64,000 bases of DNA, from positions 10,935,501 through 10,999,500 of the forward strand of contig CM076961.1 of assembly GCA_039566865.1 (NCBI GenBank). Direction: 5' to 3'. The stretch is from Aurelia coerulea. Lineage: Eukaryota; Cnidaria; Scyphozoa; Semaeostomeae; Ulmaridae. The position numbers were made by a program, and so were the translations under genes. Positions 25,680-41,205 of this stretch are shown one piece after another; the first letter of the stretch is position 1, and each line of letters starts with the position of its first letter. The notes under the pieces are model-generated. The model was given only the letters and a program-made list of their open reading frames with translations. It was not told the origin of the DNA and did no database searches.

Positions 25680-28600
25680 TAATCGATGCTTGTTTATGCA
25701 GTAAAGCTAAAATGAGACCAATGTATAACTAATGTCTAAAGTAATGTTTCCAAGAATGGTTGCTGCAGCACTAATATAGTGCAATGAAAGAAGTTATTTG
25801 AAGAACTGAAGTTTTTAAGGACGATGAGTGCAATACTCTTTATAAATTTAATTGTATTTACTAAAGTAATTTAATCCACACTTTTTGTTTTTATGTTTTG
25901 TTTTCTTTGAGAAAATAAACATCTAATTAATCGATGTTTGTTTTAGCAGTAAAGCTAAAATGAGACTAAAGAAAAAACTAATGTCTATTGTAATGGTTCC
26001 AAGATTTGTTTCTGCAACACTAATAAAGTGCTATAAAAGGAGTTTTTTGCAGAACTAAAGTTTTAAAGGACGATGAATGCAATACTCTTTATAATATAAA
26101 TTGTATTTACTAAAATACGTTAATCCACACTTTTCGTGTTTGTAATTTGTTTTCTTTGAGAAAATAAACATTTAATTAATCAAGGCTTGTTTATGCTGTA
26201 AAGCTAAAATGAGACTAAAGTAAAACTAATGTCTATAGTAATGTTTCCAAGCCTGGTTGCAGCAGCTCTAATATAGTGCTATAAAAGAACTTCCTGGCAG
26301 AACTAAAGTTTTAAAGAACGATGAGGGCAATACTCTTTATAATAAAAAGTGTACCTAATAAAGTACGTTAATCCACACTTCTCGTGTTTGTATTTTGTTT
26401 TCTTTAAGAAAATAAACATTTAATTAACCAATGCTTGTTTATGCAGTAAAGGTAAAATGAGACTAAAGTAAAACTAATGTCTATAGTAATGTTTCCAAGA
26501 ATGGTTGCTGCAGCACACATATAGTGCAATGAAAGACGTTATTTGCAGAACTAAAGTTTTAAAGGACGTTGAGTGCAATACTCTTTATAAATTTAATTGT
26601 ATTTACTAAAGTACGTTAATCCACACTTTGTGTTTTTATATCTTGTTTTCTTTAAGAGAATAAACATTTAATTGATCAATGCTTGTTTATACAGTAAAGC
26701 TAAAATGAGCCTAAAGTAAAACTAATGTCTATAGTAATGTTTCCAAGAACGGTTGCTGCAGCACACATATAGTGCAATGAAAGAAGTTATTTGAAGAACT
26801 GAAGTTTTTAAGGACGATGAGTGCAATACTCTTTATAAATTTAATTGTATTTACTAAAGTAATTTAATCCACAGTTTTTGTTTTTATATTTTGTTTTCTT
26901 TGAGAAAATAAACATCTAATTAATCGATGTTTGTTTTAGCAGTAAAGCTAAAATGAGACTAAAGAAAAAACTAATGTCTATTGTAATGGTTCCAAGATTT
27001 GTTTTTGCAACACTAATAAAGTGCTATAAAAGGAGTTTTTTGCAGAACTAAAGTTTTAAAGGACGATGAATGCAATACTCTTTATAATATAAATTGTATT
27101 TACTAAAATACGTTAATCCACACTTTTCGTGTTTGTATTTTGTTTTCTTTAAGAAAATAAACATTTAATTGATCAATGCTTGTTTATGCTGTAAAGCTAA
27201 AATGAGACTAAAGTAAAACTAATGTCTATAGTAATGTTTCCAAGCCTGGTTGCAGCAGCTCTAATATAGTGCTATAAAAGAACTTGCTGGCAGAACTAAA
27301 GTTTTAAAGAACGATGAGGGCAATACTCTTTATAATAAAAAGTGTACCTAATAAAGTACGTTAATCCACACTTTTCGTGTTTGTATTTTGTTTTCTTTAA
27401 GAAAATAAACATTTAATTAATCTATGCTTGTTTATGCAGTAAAGCTAAAATGAGACTAAAGTAAAACTAATGTCTATAGTAATGTTTCAAAGAATGGTTG
27501 CTGCAGCACACATATAAAACAATGAAAAACGTTATTTGCAGAACTAAAGTTTTAAAGGGCGATGATTGCAATACTCTTTATAATATAAAGTGTACCTAAT
27601 AAAGTACGTTAACCCACACTTTTGGTGTTTGTATTTTGTTTTCTTTAAGAGAATAAACATTTAATTGATCAATGCTTGTTTATACAGTAAAGCTAAAATG
27701 AGCCTAAAGTAAAACTAATGTCTATAGTAATGTTTCCAAGAACGGTTGCTGCAGCACACATATAGTGCAATGAAAGACGTTATTTGAAGAACTAAAGTTT
27801 TAAAGGACGATGAGTGCAATACTCTTTATAAATTTAATTGTATCTACTAAAGTACGTTAATCCACACATTTTGTGTTTATATTATGTTTTATTTGAGAAA
27901 ATAAACATTTAATTAATCAATAATTGCTTATGCAGTAAAGCTAAAATAAGACTAAAGAAAAACTAATGTCTAAAGTAATGTTTCCAAGAATGGTTTCTGC
28001 AGCACTAATATAGTGCAATGAAAGAAGTTATTTGAAGAACTAAAGTTTTTAAGGACGATGAGTGCAATACTCTTTATAAATTTAATTGTATTTACTAAAA
28101 TACGTTAATCCACACTTTTCGTGTTTGTATTTTGTTTTCTTTAAGAAAATAAACATTTAATTAATCAATAATTGCTTATGCAGTAAAGCTAAAATAAGAC
28201 TAAAGAAAAACTAATGTCTAAAGTAATGTTTCCAAGATTTGTTTCTGCAACACTATTAAAGTGCTATAAAAGAAGTTATTTGCAGAACTAAATTTTTAAA
28301 GGGCGATAAATGCAATACTCTTTATAATATAAATTGTATCTAATAAAGTACGTTAATCCTATTTTTTCGTGTTTGTATTTTGTTTTCTTTAAGAAAATAT
28401 ACATTTAATTAATCAACGCTTGTTTATGCAGTAGACCTAAAATGAGACTAAAGTAAAACTTTTTTCTATAGTAATGTTTCTAAGATTTGTTTCTGCAACA
28501 CTAATAAAGTGCTATTAAAGAAGTTATTTGCAGAACTAAAGTTTTAAAGGGCGATGAATGCAATACTCTTTATAATAAAAAGTGTACCTAATAAAGTACG

Positions 28601-31600
28601 TTAATCCACACTTTTTGTGTTTATATTTTGTTTTCTTTAAGAAAATATACATTTAATTAATCGATGCTTGTTTATGCAGTAAAGCTAAAATGAGACTAAT
28701 GTATAACTAATGTCTAAAGTAATGTTTCCAAGAATGGTTGCTGCAGCACTAATATAGTGCAATGAAAGAAGTTATTTGAAGAACTGAAGTTTTTAAGGAC
28801 GATGAGTGCAATACTCTTTATAAATTTAATTGTATTTACTAAAGTAATTTAATCCACACTTTTTGTTTTTATGTTTTGTTTTCTTTGAGAAAATAAACAT
28901 CTAATTAATCGATGTTTGTTTTAGCAGTAAAGCTAAAATGAGACTAAAGAAAAAACTAATGTCTATTGTAATGGTTCCAAGATTTGTTTCTGCAACACTA
29001 ATAAAGTGCTATAAAAGGAGTTTTTTGCAGAACTAAAGTTTTAAAGGACGATGAATGCAATACTCTTTATAATATAAATTGTATTTACTAAAATACGTTA
29101 ATCCACACTTTTCGTGTTTGTATTTTGTTTTCTTTAAGAAAATAAACATTTAATTAATCAATGCTTGTTTATGCTGTAAAGCTAAAATGAGACTAAAGTA
29201 AAACTAATGTCTATAGTAATGTTTCCAAGCCTGGTTGCAGCAGCTCTAATATAGTGCTATAAAAGAACTTCCTGGCAGAACTAAAGTTTTAAAGAACGAT
29301 GAGGGCAATACTCTTTATAATAAAAAGTGTACCTAATAAAGTACGTTAATCCACACTTTTCGTGTTTGTATTTTGTTTTCTTTAAGAAAATAAACATTTA
29401 ATTAACCAATGCTTGTTTATGCAGTAAAGGTAAAATGAGACTAAAGTAAAACTAATGTCTAAAGTAATGTTTCCAAGAATGGTTTCTGCAGCACTAATAT
29501 AGTGCAATGAAAGAAGTTATTTGAAGAACTAAAGTTTTTAAGGACGATGAGTGCAATACTCTTTATAAATTTAATTGTATTTACTAAAATACGTTAATCC
29601 ACACTTTTCGTGTTTGTATTTTGTTTTCTTTAAGAAAATAAACATTTAATTAATCAATAATTGCTTATGCAGTAAAGCTAAAATAAGACTAAAGAAAAAC
29701 TAATGTCTAAAGTAATGTTTCCAAGATTTGTTTCTGCAACACTAATAAAGTGCTATAAAAGAAGTTATTTGCAGAACTAACTTTTTAAAGGGCGATAAAT
29801 GCAATACTCTTTATAATATAAATTGTATCTAATAAAGTACGTTAATCCTATTTTTTCGTGTTTGTATTTTGTTTTCTTTAAGAAAATATACATTTAATTA
29901 ATCAACGCTTGTTTATGCAGTAGACCTAAAATGAGACTAAAGTAAAACTTATTTCTATAGTAATGTTTCTAAGATTTGTTTCTGCAACACTAATAAAGTG
30001 CTATTAAAGATGTTATTTGCAGAACTAAAGTTTTAAAGGGAGATGAATGCAATACTCTATATAATAAAAAGCGTACCTAATAAAGTACGTTAATCCACAC
30101 TTTTTGTGTTTATATTTTGTTTTCTTTAAGAAAATATACATTTAATTAATCGATGCTTGTTTATGCAGTAAAGCTAAAATGAGACTAATGTATAACTAAT
30201 GTCTAAAGTACTGTTTCCAAAAATGGTTGCTGCAGCACTAATATAGTGCAATGAAAGAAGTTATTTGAAGAACTGAAGTTTTTAAGGACGATGAGTGCAA
30301 TACTCTTTATAAATTTAATTGTATTTACTAAAGTAATTTAATCCACACTTTTTGTTTTTATGTTTTGTTTTCTTTGAGAAAATAAACATCTAATTAATCG
30401 ATGTTTGTTTTAGCAGTAAAGCTAAAATGAGACTAAAGAAAAAACTAATGTCTATTGTAATGGTTCCAAGATTTGTTTCTGCAACACTAATAAAGTGCTA
30501 TAAAAGGAGTTTTTTGCAGAACTAAAGTTTTAAAGGACGATGAATGCAATACTCTTTATAATATAAATTGTATTTACTAAAATACGTTAATCCACACTTT
30601 TCATGTTGATATTTTGTTTTCTTTAGAAAATAAACATTTAATTAGTCAATGCTTGTTTATGCAGTAATGCTAAAATGAGACTAAAGTAAAACTAATGTCT
30701 ATAGTAATGTTTCCAAGAACGGTTGCTGCAGCACACATATAGTGCAATGAAAGACGTTATTTGAAGAACTAAAGTTTTAAAGGACGATGAGTGCAATACT
30801 CTTTATAAATTTAATTGTATCTACTAAAGTACGTTAATCCACACATTTTGTGTTTATATTATGTTTTATTTGAGAAAATAAACATTTAATTAATCAATAA
30901 TTGCTTATGCAGTAAAGCTAAAATAAGACTAAAGAAAAACTAATGTCTAAAGTAATGTTTCCAAGAATGGTTTCTGCAGCACTAATATAGTGCAATTAAA
31001 AAAAGTTATTTGAAGAACTAAAGTTTTTAAGGACGATGAGTGCAATACTCTTTATAAATTTAATTGTATTTATTAAAATACGTTAATCCACACTTTTCGT
31101 GTTTGTATTTTGTTTTCTTTAAGAAAATAAACATTTAATTAATCAATAATTGCTTATGCAGTAAAGCTAAAATAAGACTAAAGAAAAACTAATGTCTAAA
31201 GTAATGTTTCCAAGATTTGTTTCTGCAACACTAATAAAGTGCTATAAAAGATGTTATTTGCAGAACTAAATTTTTAAAGGGCGATAAATGCAATACTCTT
31301 TATAATATAAATTGTATCTAATAAAGTACGTTAATCCTATTTTTTCGTGTTTGTATTTTGTTTTCTTTAAGAAAATATACATTTAATTAATCAACGCTTG
31401 TTTATGCAGTAGACCTAAAATGAGACTTAAGTAAAACTTATTTCTATAGTAATGTTTCTAAGATTTGTTTCTGCAACACTAATAAAGTGCTATTAAAGAA
31501 GTTATTTGCAGAACTAAAGTTTTAAAGGGCGATGAATGCAATACTCTATATAATAAAAAGTGTACCTAATAAAGTACGTTAATCCACACTTTTTGTGTTT

Positions 31601-33100
31601 ATATTTTGTTTTCTTTAAGAAAATAAACATTTAATTAATCGATGCTTGTTTATGCAGTGAAGCTAAAATGAGACTAATGTATAACTAATGTCTAAAGTAA
31701 TGTTTCCAAGAATGGTTGCTGCAGCACTAATATAGTGCAATGAAAGAAGTTATTTGAAGAACTGAAGTTTTTAAGGACGATGAGTGCAATACTCTTTATA
31801 AATTTAATTGTATTTACTAAAGTAATTTAATCCACACTTTTTGTTTTTATGTTTTGTTTTCTTTGAGAAAATAAACATCTAATTAATCAATGTTTGTTTT
31901 AGCAGTAAAGCTAAAATGAGACTAAAGAAAAAACTAATGTCTATTGTAATGGTTCCAAGATTTGTTTCTGCAACACTAATAAAGTGCTATAAAAGGAGTT
32001 TTTTGCAGAACTAAAGTTTTAAAGGACGATGAATGCAATACTCTTTATAATATAAATTGTATTTACTAAAATACGTTAATCCACACTTTTCGTGTTTGTA
32101 TTTTGTTTTCTTTAAGAAAATAAACATTTAATTAATCAATGCTTGTTTATGCTGTAAAGCTAAAATGAGACTAAAGTAAAACTAATGTCTATAGTAATGT
32201 TTCCAAGCCTGGTTGCAGCAGCTCTAATATAGTGCTATAAAAGAACTTGCTGGCAGAACTAAAGTTTTAAAGAACGATGAGGGCAATACTCTTTATAATA
32301 AAAAGTGTACCTAATAAAGTACGTTAATCCACACTTTTCGAGTTTGTATTTTGTTTTCTTTAAGAAAATAAACATTTAATTAATCTATGCTTGTTTATGC
32401 AGTAAAGCTAAAATGAGACTAAAGTAAAACTAATGTCTATAGTAATGTTTCAAAGAATGGTTGCTGCAGCACACATATAAAACAATGAAAAACGTTATTT
32501 GCAGAACTAAAGTTTTAAAGGGCGATGATTGCAATACTCTTTATAATATAAAGTGTACCTAATAAAGTACGTTAACCCACACTTTTGGTGTTTGTATTTT
32601 GTTTTCTTTAAGAGAACAAACATTTAATTGATCAATGCATGTTTATACAGTAAAGCTAAAATGAGCCTAAAGTAAAACTAATGTCTATAGTAATGTTTCC
32701 AAGAACGGTTGCTGCAGCACACATATAGTGCAATGAAAGACGTTATTTGAAGAACTAAAGTTTTAAAGGACGATGAGTGCAATACTCTTTATAAATTTAA
32801 TTGTATCTACTAAAGTACGTTAATCCACACATTTTGTGTTTATATTATGTTTTATTTGAGAAAATAAACATTTAATTAATCAATAATTGCTTATGCAGTA
32901 AAGCTAAAATAAGACTAAAGAAAAACTAATGTCTAAAGTAATGTTTCCAAGAATGGTTTCTGCAGCACTAATATAGTGCAATGAAAGAAGTTATTTGAAG
33001 AACTAAAGTTTTTAAGGACGATGAGTGCAATACTCTTTATAAATTTAATTGTATCTACTAAAGTACGTTAATCCTATTTTTTCGCGTTTGTATTTTGTTT
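25680..33100. repeat. Higher-order repeat, about 1,489 bp (6 monomers) and multiples
   Basis: The distinctive gagactaatgtataactaatg monomer (gagaccaatg in the first) occurs at about 25,713, 28,692, 30,181 and 31,670. The spacings are 2,979, 1,489 and 1,489 bp, that is 12, 6 and 6 monomers. Neighbouring variants follow in the same order. A longer offset of about 4,963 bp links the cacatataaaacaatg monomers near 27,507 and 32,470. Exact borders cannot be fixed by eye. Confidence 0.8.
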
Positions 33101-34120
33101 TCTTTAAGAAAATATACATTTAATCAATCAACTCTTGTTTATGCAGTAGACCAAAAATGAGAATAAAGTAAAACTAATGTCTATAGTAATGTTTCCAAGA
33201 TTTGTTTCTGCAACACTAATAAAGTGCTATAAAAGAAGTTTTTGCAGAATTAAAGTTTTAAAGGGCGATGAATGCAATACTCTTTATAATATAAATTGTA
33301 TTTACTAAAATACGTTAATCCACACTTTTCATGTTGATATCTTGTTTTCTTTAGAAAATAAACATTTAATTTGTCAATGCTTGTTTATGCAGTAATGCTA
33401 AAATGAGACTAAAGTAAAACTAATGTCTATAGTAATGTTTCCAAGAATGGTTGCTGCAGCACATATATAGTGCAATGAAAGACGTTATTTGCAGAACTAA
33501 AGTTTTAAAGGACGATGAGTGCAATACTCTTTATAAATTTAATTGTATTTACTAAAGTAATTTAAACCACACTTTTTATTTTTATATTTTGTTTTCTTTG
33601 AGAAAATAAACATCTAATTAATCGATGTTTGTTTTAGCAGTAAAGCTAAAATGAGACTAAAGAAAAACTAATGTCTATTGTAATGGTTCCAAGATTTGTT
33701 TCTGCAACACTAATAAAGTGCTATAAAAGGAGTTTTTGCAGAACTAAAGTTTTAAAGGACGATGAATGCAATACTCTTTATAATATAAATTGTATTTACT
33801 AAAATACGTTAATCCACACTTTTCGTGTTTGTATTTTGTTTTCTTTAAGAAAATAAACATTTAATTAATCAATGCTTGTTTATGCTGTAAAGCTAAAATG
33901 AAACTAAAGTAAAACTAATGTCTATAGTAATGTTTCCAAGACTGGTTGCAGCAGCACTAATATAGTGCAACGAAAGACGTTTTTTGCAGAACTAAAGTTT
34001 TAAAGGACGATGAGTGCAATACTCTTTATAAATTTAATTGTGTTTACTAAAGTACGTTAATCCACACTTTGTGTTTTTATATCTTGTTCTCTTTGAGAAA
34101 AAAAAAAAAAATTTAATTAA

Positions 34121-37100
34121 TCTATGCTTGTTTATGTAGTAAAGCTAAAATGAGACTAAAGTAAAACTAATGTCTATAGTAATGTTTCAAAGAATGGTTG
34201 CTGCAGCACACAAATAAAGCAATGAAAAACGTTATTTGCAGAACTAACGTTTTAAAGGGCGATGATTGCAATACTCTTTATAATATAAAGTGTACCTAAT
34301 AAAGTACGTTAACCCATACTTTTGGTGTTTGTATTTTGTTTTCTTTAAGAGAATAAACATTTAATTGATCAATGCTTTTTTATACAGTAAAGCTAAAATG
34401 AGCCTAAAGTAAAACTAACGTCTATAGTAATGTTTCCAAGAACGGTTGCTGCAGCACACATATAGTGCAATGAAAGACGTTATTTGAAGAACTAAAGTTT
34501 TAAAGGACGATGAGTGCAATACTCTTTATAAACTTAATTGTATCTACTAAAGTACGTTAATCCACACATTTTGTGTTTATATTATGTTTTATTTGAGAAA
34601 ATAAACATTTAATTAATCAATAATTGCTTATGCAGTAAAGCTAAAATAAGACTAAAGAAAAACTAATTTCTAAAGTAATGTTTCCAAGAATGGTTTCTGC
34701 AGCACTAATATAGTGCAATGAAAGAAGTTATTTGAAGAACTAAAGTTTTTAAGGACGATGAGTGCAATACTCTTTATAAATTTAATTGTATTTACTAAAA
34801 TACGTTAATCCACACTTTTCGTGTTTGTATTTTGTTTTCTTTAAGAAAATAAACATTTAATTAATTAATAATTGCTTAAGCAGTAAAGCTAAAATGAGAC
34901 TAATGAAAAAAATTATGTCTATTGTAATTGTTCCAAGATTTGTTTCTGCAACACTAATAAAGTGCTATAAAAGGAGTTACTGGCAGAACTAAAGTTCTAA
35001 AGGGCGATGAATGCAATACCCTTTATAATATAAATTGTATTTACTAAAATACGTTAATCCACACTTTTCGTGTTTGTATTTTGTTTTCTTTAAGAAAATA
35101 AACATTTAATTAATCAATGCTTGTTTATGCTGTAAAGCTAAAATGAGACTAAAGTAAAACTAATGTCTATAGTAATGCTTCCAAGCCTGGTTGCAGCAGC
35201 TCTAATATAGTGCTATAAAAGAACTTGCTGGAAGAACTAAAGTTTTAAAGAACGATGAGGGCAATACTCTTTATAATAAAAAGTGTACCTAATAAAGTAC
35301 GTTAATCCACACTTTTCGTGTTTGTATTTTGTTTTCTTTAAGAAAATAAACATTTAATTAATCAATGCTTGTTTATACAGTAAAGGTAAAATGAGACTAA
35401 AGTAAAACTAATGTCTACAGTAATGTTTCCAAGAATGGTTGCTGCAGCACACATATAGTGCAATGAAAGACGTTATATGCAGAACAAAAGTTTTAAAGGA
35501 CGTTGAGTGCAATACTCTTTATAAATTTAATTGTATTTACTAAAGTACGTTAATCCACACTTTGTGTTTTTATATCTTGTTTTCTTTGAGAAAATAAACA
35601 TCTAATTAATCGATGTTTGTTTTAGCAGTAAAGCTAAAATGAGACTAAAGAAAAACTAATGTCTATTGTAATGGTTCCAAGATTTCTTTCTGCAACACTA
35701 ATAAAGTGCTATAAAAGGAGTTTTTGCAGAACTAAAGTTTTAAAGGACGATGAATGCAATACTCTTTATAATATAAATTGTATTTACTAAAATACGTTAA
35801 TCCACACTTTTCGTGTTTGAATTTTGTTTTCTTTAAGAAAATAAACATTTAATTAATCAATGCTTGTTTATGCTGTAAAGCTAAAATGAAACTAAAGTAA
35901 AACTAATGTCTATAGTAATGTTTCCAAGACTGGTTGCAACAGCACTAATATAGTGCAACGAAAGACGTTTTTTGCAGAACTAAAGTTTTAAAGGACGATG
36001 AGTGCAATACTCTTTATAAATTTAATTGTGTTTACTAAAGTACGTTAATCCACACTTTTCGAGTTTGTATTTTGTTTTCTTTAAGAAAATAAACATTTAA
36101 TTAATCTATGCTTGTTTATGCAGTAAAGCTAAAATGAGACTAAAGTAAAACTAATGTCTATAGTAATGTTTCAAAGAATGGTTGCTGCAGCACACAAATA
36201 AAGCAATGAAAAACGTTATTTGCAGAACTAAAGTTTTAAAGGGCGATGATTGCAATACTCTTTATAATATAAAGTGTACCTAATAAAGTACGTTAACCCA
36301 TACTTTTGGTGTTTGTATTTTGTTTTCTTTAAGAGAATAAACATTTAATTGATCAATGCTTTTTTATACAGTAAAGCTAAAATGAGCCTAAAGTAAAACT
36401 AACGTCTATAGTAATGTTTCCAAGAACGGTTGCTGCAGCACACATATAGTGCAATGAAAGACGTTATTTGAAGAACTAAAGTTTTAAAGGACGATGAGTG
36501 CAATACTCTTTATAAACTTAATTGTATCTACTAAAGTACGTTAATCCACACATTTTGTGTTTATATTATGTTTTATTTGAGAAAATAAACATTTAATTAA
36601 TCAATAATTGCTTATGCAGTAAAGCTAAAATAAGACTAAAGAAAAACTAATTTCTAAAGTAATGTTTCCAAGAATGGTTTCTGCAGCACTAATATAGTGC
36701 AATGAAAGAAGTTATTTGAAGAACTAAAGTTTTTAAGGACGATGAGTGCAATACTCTTTATAAATTTAATTGTATTTACTAAAATACGTTAATCCACACT
36801 TTTCGTGTTTGTATTTTGTTTTCTTTAAGAAAATAAACATTTAATTAATTAATAATTGCTTAAGCAGTAAAGCTAAAATGAGACTAATGAAAAAAATTAT
36901 GTCTATTGTAATTGTTCCAAGATTTGTTTCTGCAACACTAATAAAGTGCTATAAAAGGAGTTACTGGCAGAACAAAAGTTCTAAAGGGCGATGAATGCAA
37001 TACCCTTTATAATATAAATTGTATTTACTAAAATACGTTAATCCACACTTTTCGTGTTTGTATTTTGTTTTCTTTAAGAAAATAAACATTTAATTAATCA

Positions 37101-38780
37101 ATGCTTGTTTATGCTGTAAAGCTAAAATGAGACTAAAGTAAAACTAATGTCTATAGTAATGCTTCCAAGCCTGGTTGCAGCAGCTCTAATATAGTGCTAT
37201 AAAAGAACTTGCTGGAAGAACTAAAGTTTTAAAGAACGATGAGGGCAATACTCTTTATAATAAAAAGTGTACCTAATAAAGTACGTTAATCCACACTTTT
37301 CGTGTTTGTATTTTGTTTTCTTTAAGAAAATAAACATTTAATTAATCAATGCTTGTTTATACAGTAAAGGTAAAATGAGACTAAAGTAAAACTAATGTCT
37401 ACAGTAATGTTTCCAAGAATGGTTGCTGCAGCACACATATAGTGCAATGAAAGACGTTATATGCAGAACTAAAGTTTTAAAGGACGTTGAGTGCAATACT
37501 CTTTATAAATTTAATTGTATTTACTAAAGTACGTTAATCCACACTTTGTGTTTTTATATCTTGTTTTCTTTGAGAAAATAAACATCTAATTAATCGATGT
37601 TTGTTTTAGCAGTAAAGCTAAAATGAGACTAAAGAAAAACTAATGTCTATTGTAATGGTTCCAAGATTTCTTTCTGCAACACTAATAAAGTGCTATAAAA
37701 GGAGTTTCTGCAGAACTAAAGTTTTAAAGGACGATGAATGCAATACTCTTTATAATATAAATTGTATTTACTAAAATACGTTAATCCACACTTTTGTGTT
37801 TGTATTTTGTTTTCTTTAAGAAAATAAACATTTAATTAATCAATGCTTGTTTATGCTGTAAAGCTAAAATGAAACTAAAGTAAAACTAATGTCTATAGTA
37901 ATGTTTCCAAGACTGGTTGCAACAGCACTAATATAGTGCAACGAAAGACGTTTTTTGCAGAACTAAAGTTTTAAAGGACGATGAGTGCAATACTCTTTAT
38001 AAATTTAATTGTGTTTACTAAAGTACGTTAATCCACACTTTTCGAGTTTGTATTTTGTTTTCTTTAAGAAAATAAACATTTAATTAATCTATGCTTGTTT
38101 ATGCAGTAAAGCTAAAATGAGACTAAAGTAAAACTAATGTCTATAGTAATGTTTCAAAGAATGGTTGCTGCAGCACACAAATAAAGCAATGAAAAACGTT
38201 ATTTGCAGAACTAAAGTTTTAAAGGGCGATGATTGCAATACTCTTTATAATATAAAGTGTACCTAATAAAGTACGTTAACCCACACTTTTGGTGTTTGTA
38301 TTTTGTTTTCTTTAAGAGAATAAACATTTAATTGATCAATGCTTGTTTATACAGTAAAGCTAAAATGAGCCTAAAGTAAAACTAATGTCTATAGTAATGT
38401 TTCCAAGAACGGTTGCTGCAGCACACATATAGTGCAATGAAAGACGTTATTTGAAGAACTAAAGTTTTAAAGGACGATGAGTGCAATACTCTTTATAAAT
38501 TTAATTGTATCTACTAAAGTACGTTAATCCACACATTTTGTGTTTATATTATGTTTTATTTGAGAAAATAAACATTTAATTAATCAATAATTGCTTATGC
38601 AGTAAAGCTAAAATAAGACTAAAGAAAAACTAATGTCTAAAGTAATGTTTCCAAGAATGGTTTCTGCAGCACTAATATAGTGCAATGAAAGAAGTTATTT
38701 GAAGAACTAAAGTTTTTAAGGACGATGAGTGCAATACTCTTTATATATTTAATTGTATTTACTAAAATACGTTAATCCAC
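34121..38780. repeat. Higher-order repeat, period 1,983-1,984 bp (8 monomers), two full copies and a partial third
   Basis: Copies begin at the rare tctatgcttg junction at 34,121, 36,105 and 38,088. The marker cacacaaataaagc is at 34,207, 36,191 and 38,174. The first two copies share almost every private variant (for example attgtaattgttccaag, aatgcttccaagcctgg, gatttctttctgc), so this is one of the youngest amplifications in the array. The third copy diverges at about 38,780. Confidence 0.88.
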
Positions 38781-41205
38781 ACTTTTCGTGTTTATATTTT
38801 GTTTTTTTTTTAGAAAATGAACATTTAATTAATCAATGCTTGTTTATGCAGTAAAGCAAAAATGAGACTAAAGTAAAACTAATTTCTACAGTAATGTTTC
38901 TAAGATTTGTTTCTGCAACACTAATAAAGTGCTATTAAAGAAGTTATTTGCAGAACTAAAGTTTTAAAGGGCAATGAATGCAATACTCTTTATAATAAAA
39001 AGTGTACCTAATAAAGAACGTTAATCCACACTTTTTATGTTGATATTTTGGTTTCTTTAGAAAATAAACATTTAATTAGTCAATGCTTGTTTATGCAGTA
39101 ATGCTAAAATGAGACTAAAGTAAAACTAATGTCTATAGTAATGTTTCCAAGAAAGGTTGCTGCAGCACATATATAGTGCAACGAAAGACGTTATTTGCAG
39201 AACTAAAGTTTTAAAGAACGATGAGTGCAATACCTTTATTAATTGTATTTGTATTTACTAACGTAATTTAATCCACACTTTTTGTTTTTATATTTTGTTT
39301 TCTTTGAGAAAATAAACATCTAATTAATCGATGTTTGTTTTAGCAGTAAAGCTAAAATGAGACTAAAGAAAAAACTAATGTCTATTGTAATGGTTCCAAG
39401 ATTTGTTTCTGCAACACTAATAAAGTGCTATAAAAGGAGTTTTTTGCAGAACTAAAGTTTTAAAGGACGATGAATGCAATACTCTTTATAATATAAATTG
39501 TATTTACTAAAATACGTTAATCCACACTTTCCGTGTTTGTATTTCTTTTTCTTTAATAAAATAAACATTTAATAAATCAATGCTTGTTTATGCTGTAAAG
39601 CTAAAATGAGACTAAAGTAAAACTAATGTCTATATTAACTTTTCCAAGACTGGTTGCAGCAGCACTAATATAGTGCTATAAAAGAACTTGCTGGCAGAAC
39701 TAAAGTTTTAAAGAACGATGAGGGCAATACTCTTTATAATATAAATTGTAGCTAATAAAGTACGTTAATCCACACTTTTTGTGCTTATATTTTGTTTTCT
39801 TTAAGAAAATAAACATTTAATTAATCGATGTTTGTTTAAGCAAAGAAGCCAAAATGAGATTAAAACAAACTAATGTCTATAGTAATGTTTCCAAGACTTG
39901 TTGCAGCAGCACTAATATAGTGCTATAAAAGAACTTGCTGGCAGAACTAAAGTTTTAAAGAACGATGAGTTCCCATATTTTTTCTGATATAAATTCTAGC
40001 TACTAAAGTACGTTAATCCACACTTTTGGTGTTTGTATTTTGTTTTCTTTAAGAGAATAAACATTTAATTGATCAATGCTTGCTTATACAGTAAAGCTAA
40101 AATGAGCCTAAAGTAAAACTAATGTCTATAGTAATGTTTCCAAGAACGGTTGCTGCAGCACACATATAGTGCAATGAAAGACGTTATTTGAAGAACTAAA
40201 GTTTTAAAGGACGATGAGTGCAATACTCTTTATGAATTTAATTGTATTTACTAAAGTACGTTAATCCACACTTTTTGTGTTTATATTTTGTTTTATTTGA
40301 GAAAAGAAACATTTAATAGAGTAATAATTTATTAGCAGTAGAGCTAAAATGAGACTAAAGTAGAACTAATGTCTATTGTAATGGTTCCAAGATTTGTTTC
40401 TGCAACACTAATAAAGTGCTATAAAAGAACTTGCTGGCAGAACTAAAGTTTTAAAGGGTGATGAATGCAATACTCTTTATAATATAAATTGTATTTACTA
40501 AAATACGTTAATCCACACTTTTCGTGTTTGTATTTTTTTTTCTTTAAGAAAATAAACATTTAATTTATCAATACTTGCTTATGCAATAAAGCTAAAATAA
40601 GACTAAAGTAAAACTAATGTCTTAAGTAATGTTTCCAAGAATGGTTGCTGCAGCACTAATATAGTGCAATGAAAGAAGTTATTTGAAGAACTAAAGTTTT
40701 TAAGGACGATGAGAGCAATACTCTTTATAAATTTAATGTATTTTCTAAAGTACGTTAATCAACTTTTTTTGGGTTTATATTTTGTTTTCTTTGAGGAAAT
40801 AAACATTTAATTAATCGATGTTTGTTTTAGCTGTAAAGCTAAAATGAGAATAAAGAAAAAACTAATGTCTATAGTAATGGTTCCAATATTTTTTTCTGCA
40901 ACACTAATAAAGTAGTAACTGGTAGAAGTAAAGTTTTAAAAGGCAATGAGTACAATATTTTTTCTGATATAAATTCTAGCTACTAAAGTATGTTAACCCT
41001 TACTTTTTGTGTTTATTATTTGTTTTCTTTAAGAAAATAAACATTTAATTAATCAATACTTTCTTATGCAGTAAAGCTAAAATTAGACTAAAGTAAAACT
41101 AATGTCTAAAGTAATGTTTCCAAGATTTGTTTCCGCAACACTAATAAAGTGCTATAAAAGAAGTTATTTGCAGAACTAAAGTTTTAAAGGGCGATGAATG
41201 CAATA

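Larger units (their letters stand above)
23250..41205. repeat. Satellite array, block 5 (18 kb, B/C mixture, no insertions)
   Basis: About 72 monomers in a row without any transposon, the longest clean stretch after block 1. Class B (gatttgtttctgcaacac) alternates with class C (gtgcaatgaaagaagttatttgaag, then ctttataaatttaattg). A third recurring form has gcctggttgcagcagctc. Several higher-order periods are superimposed. Near 34,098-34,111 one monomer carries an A run of about 13. No gene is supported: the ORFs here are monomer read-through. Confidence 0.96.
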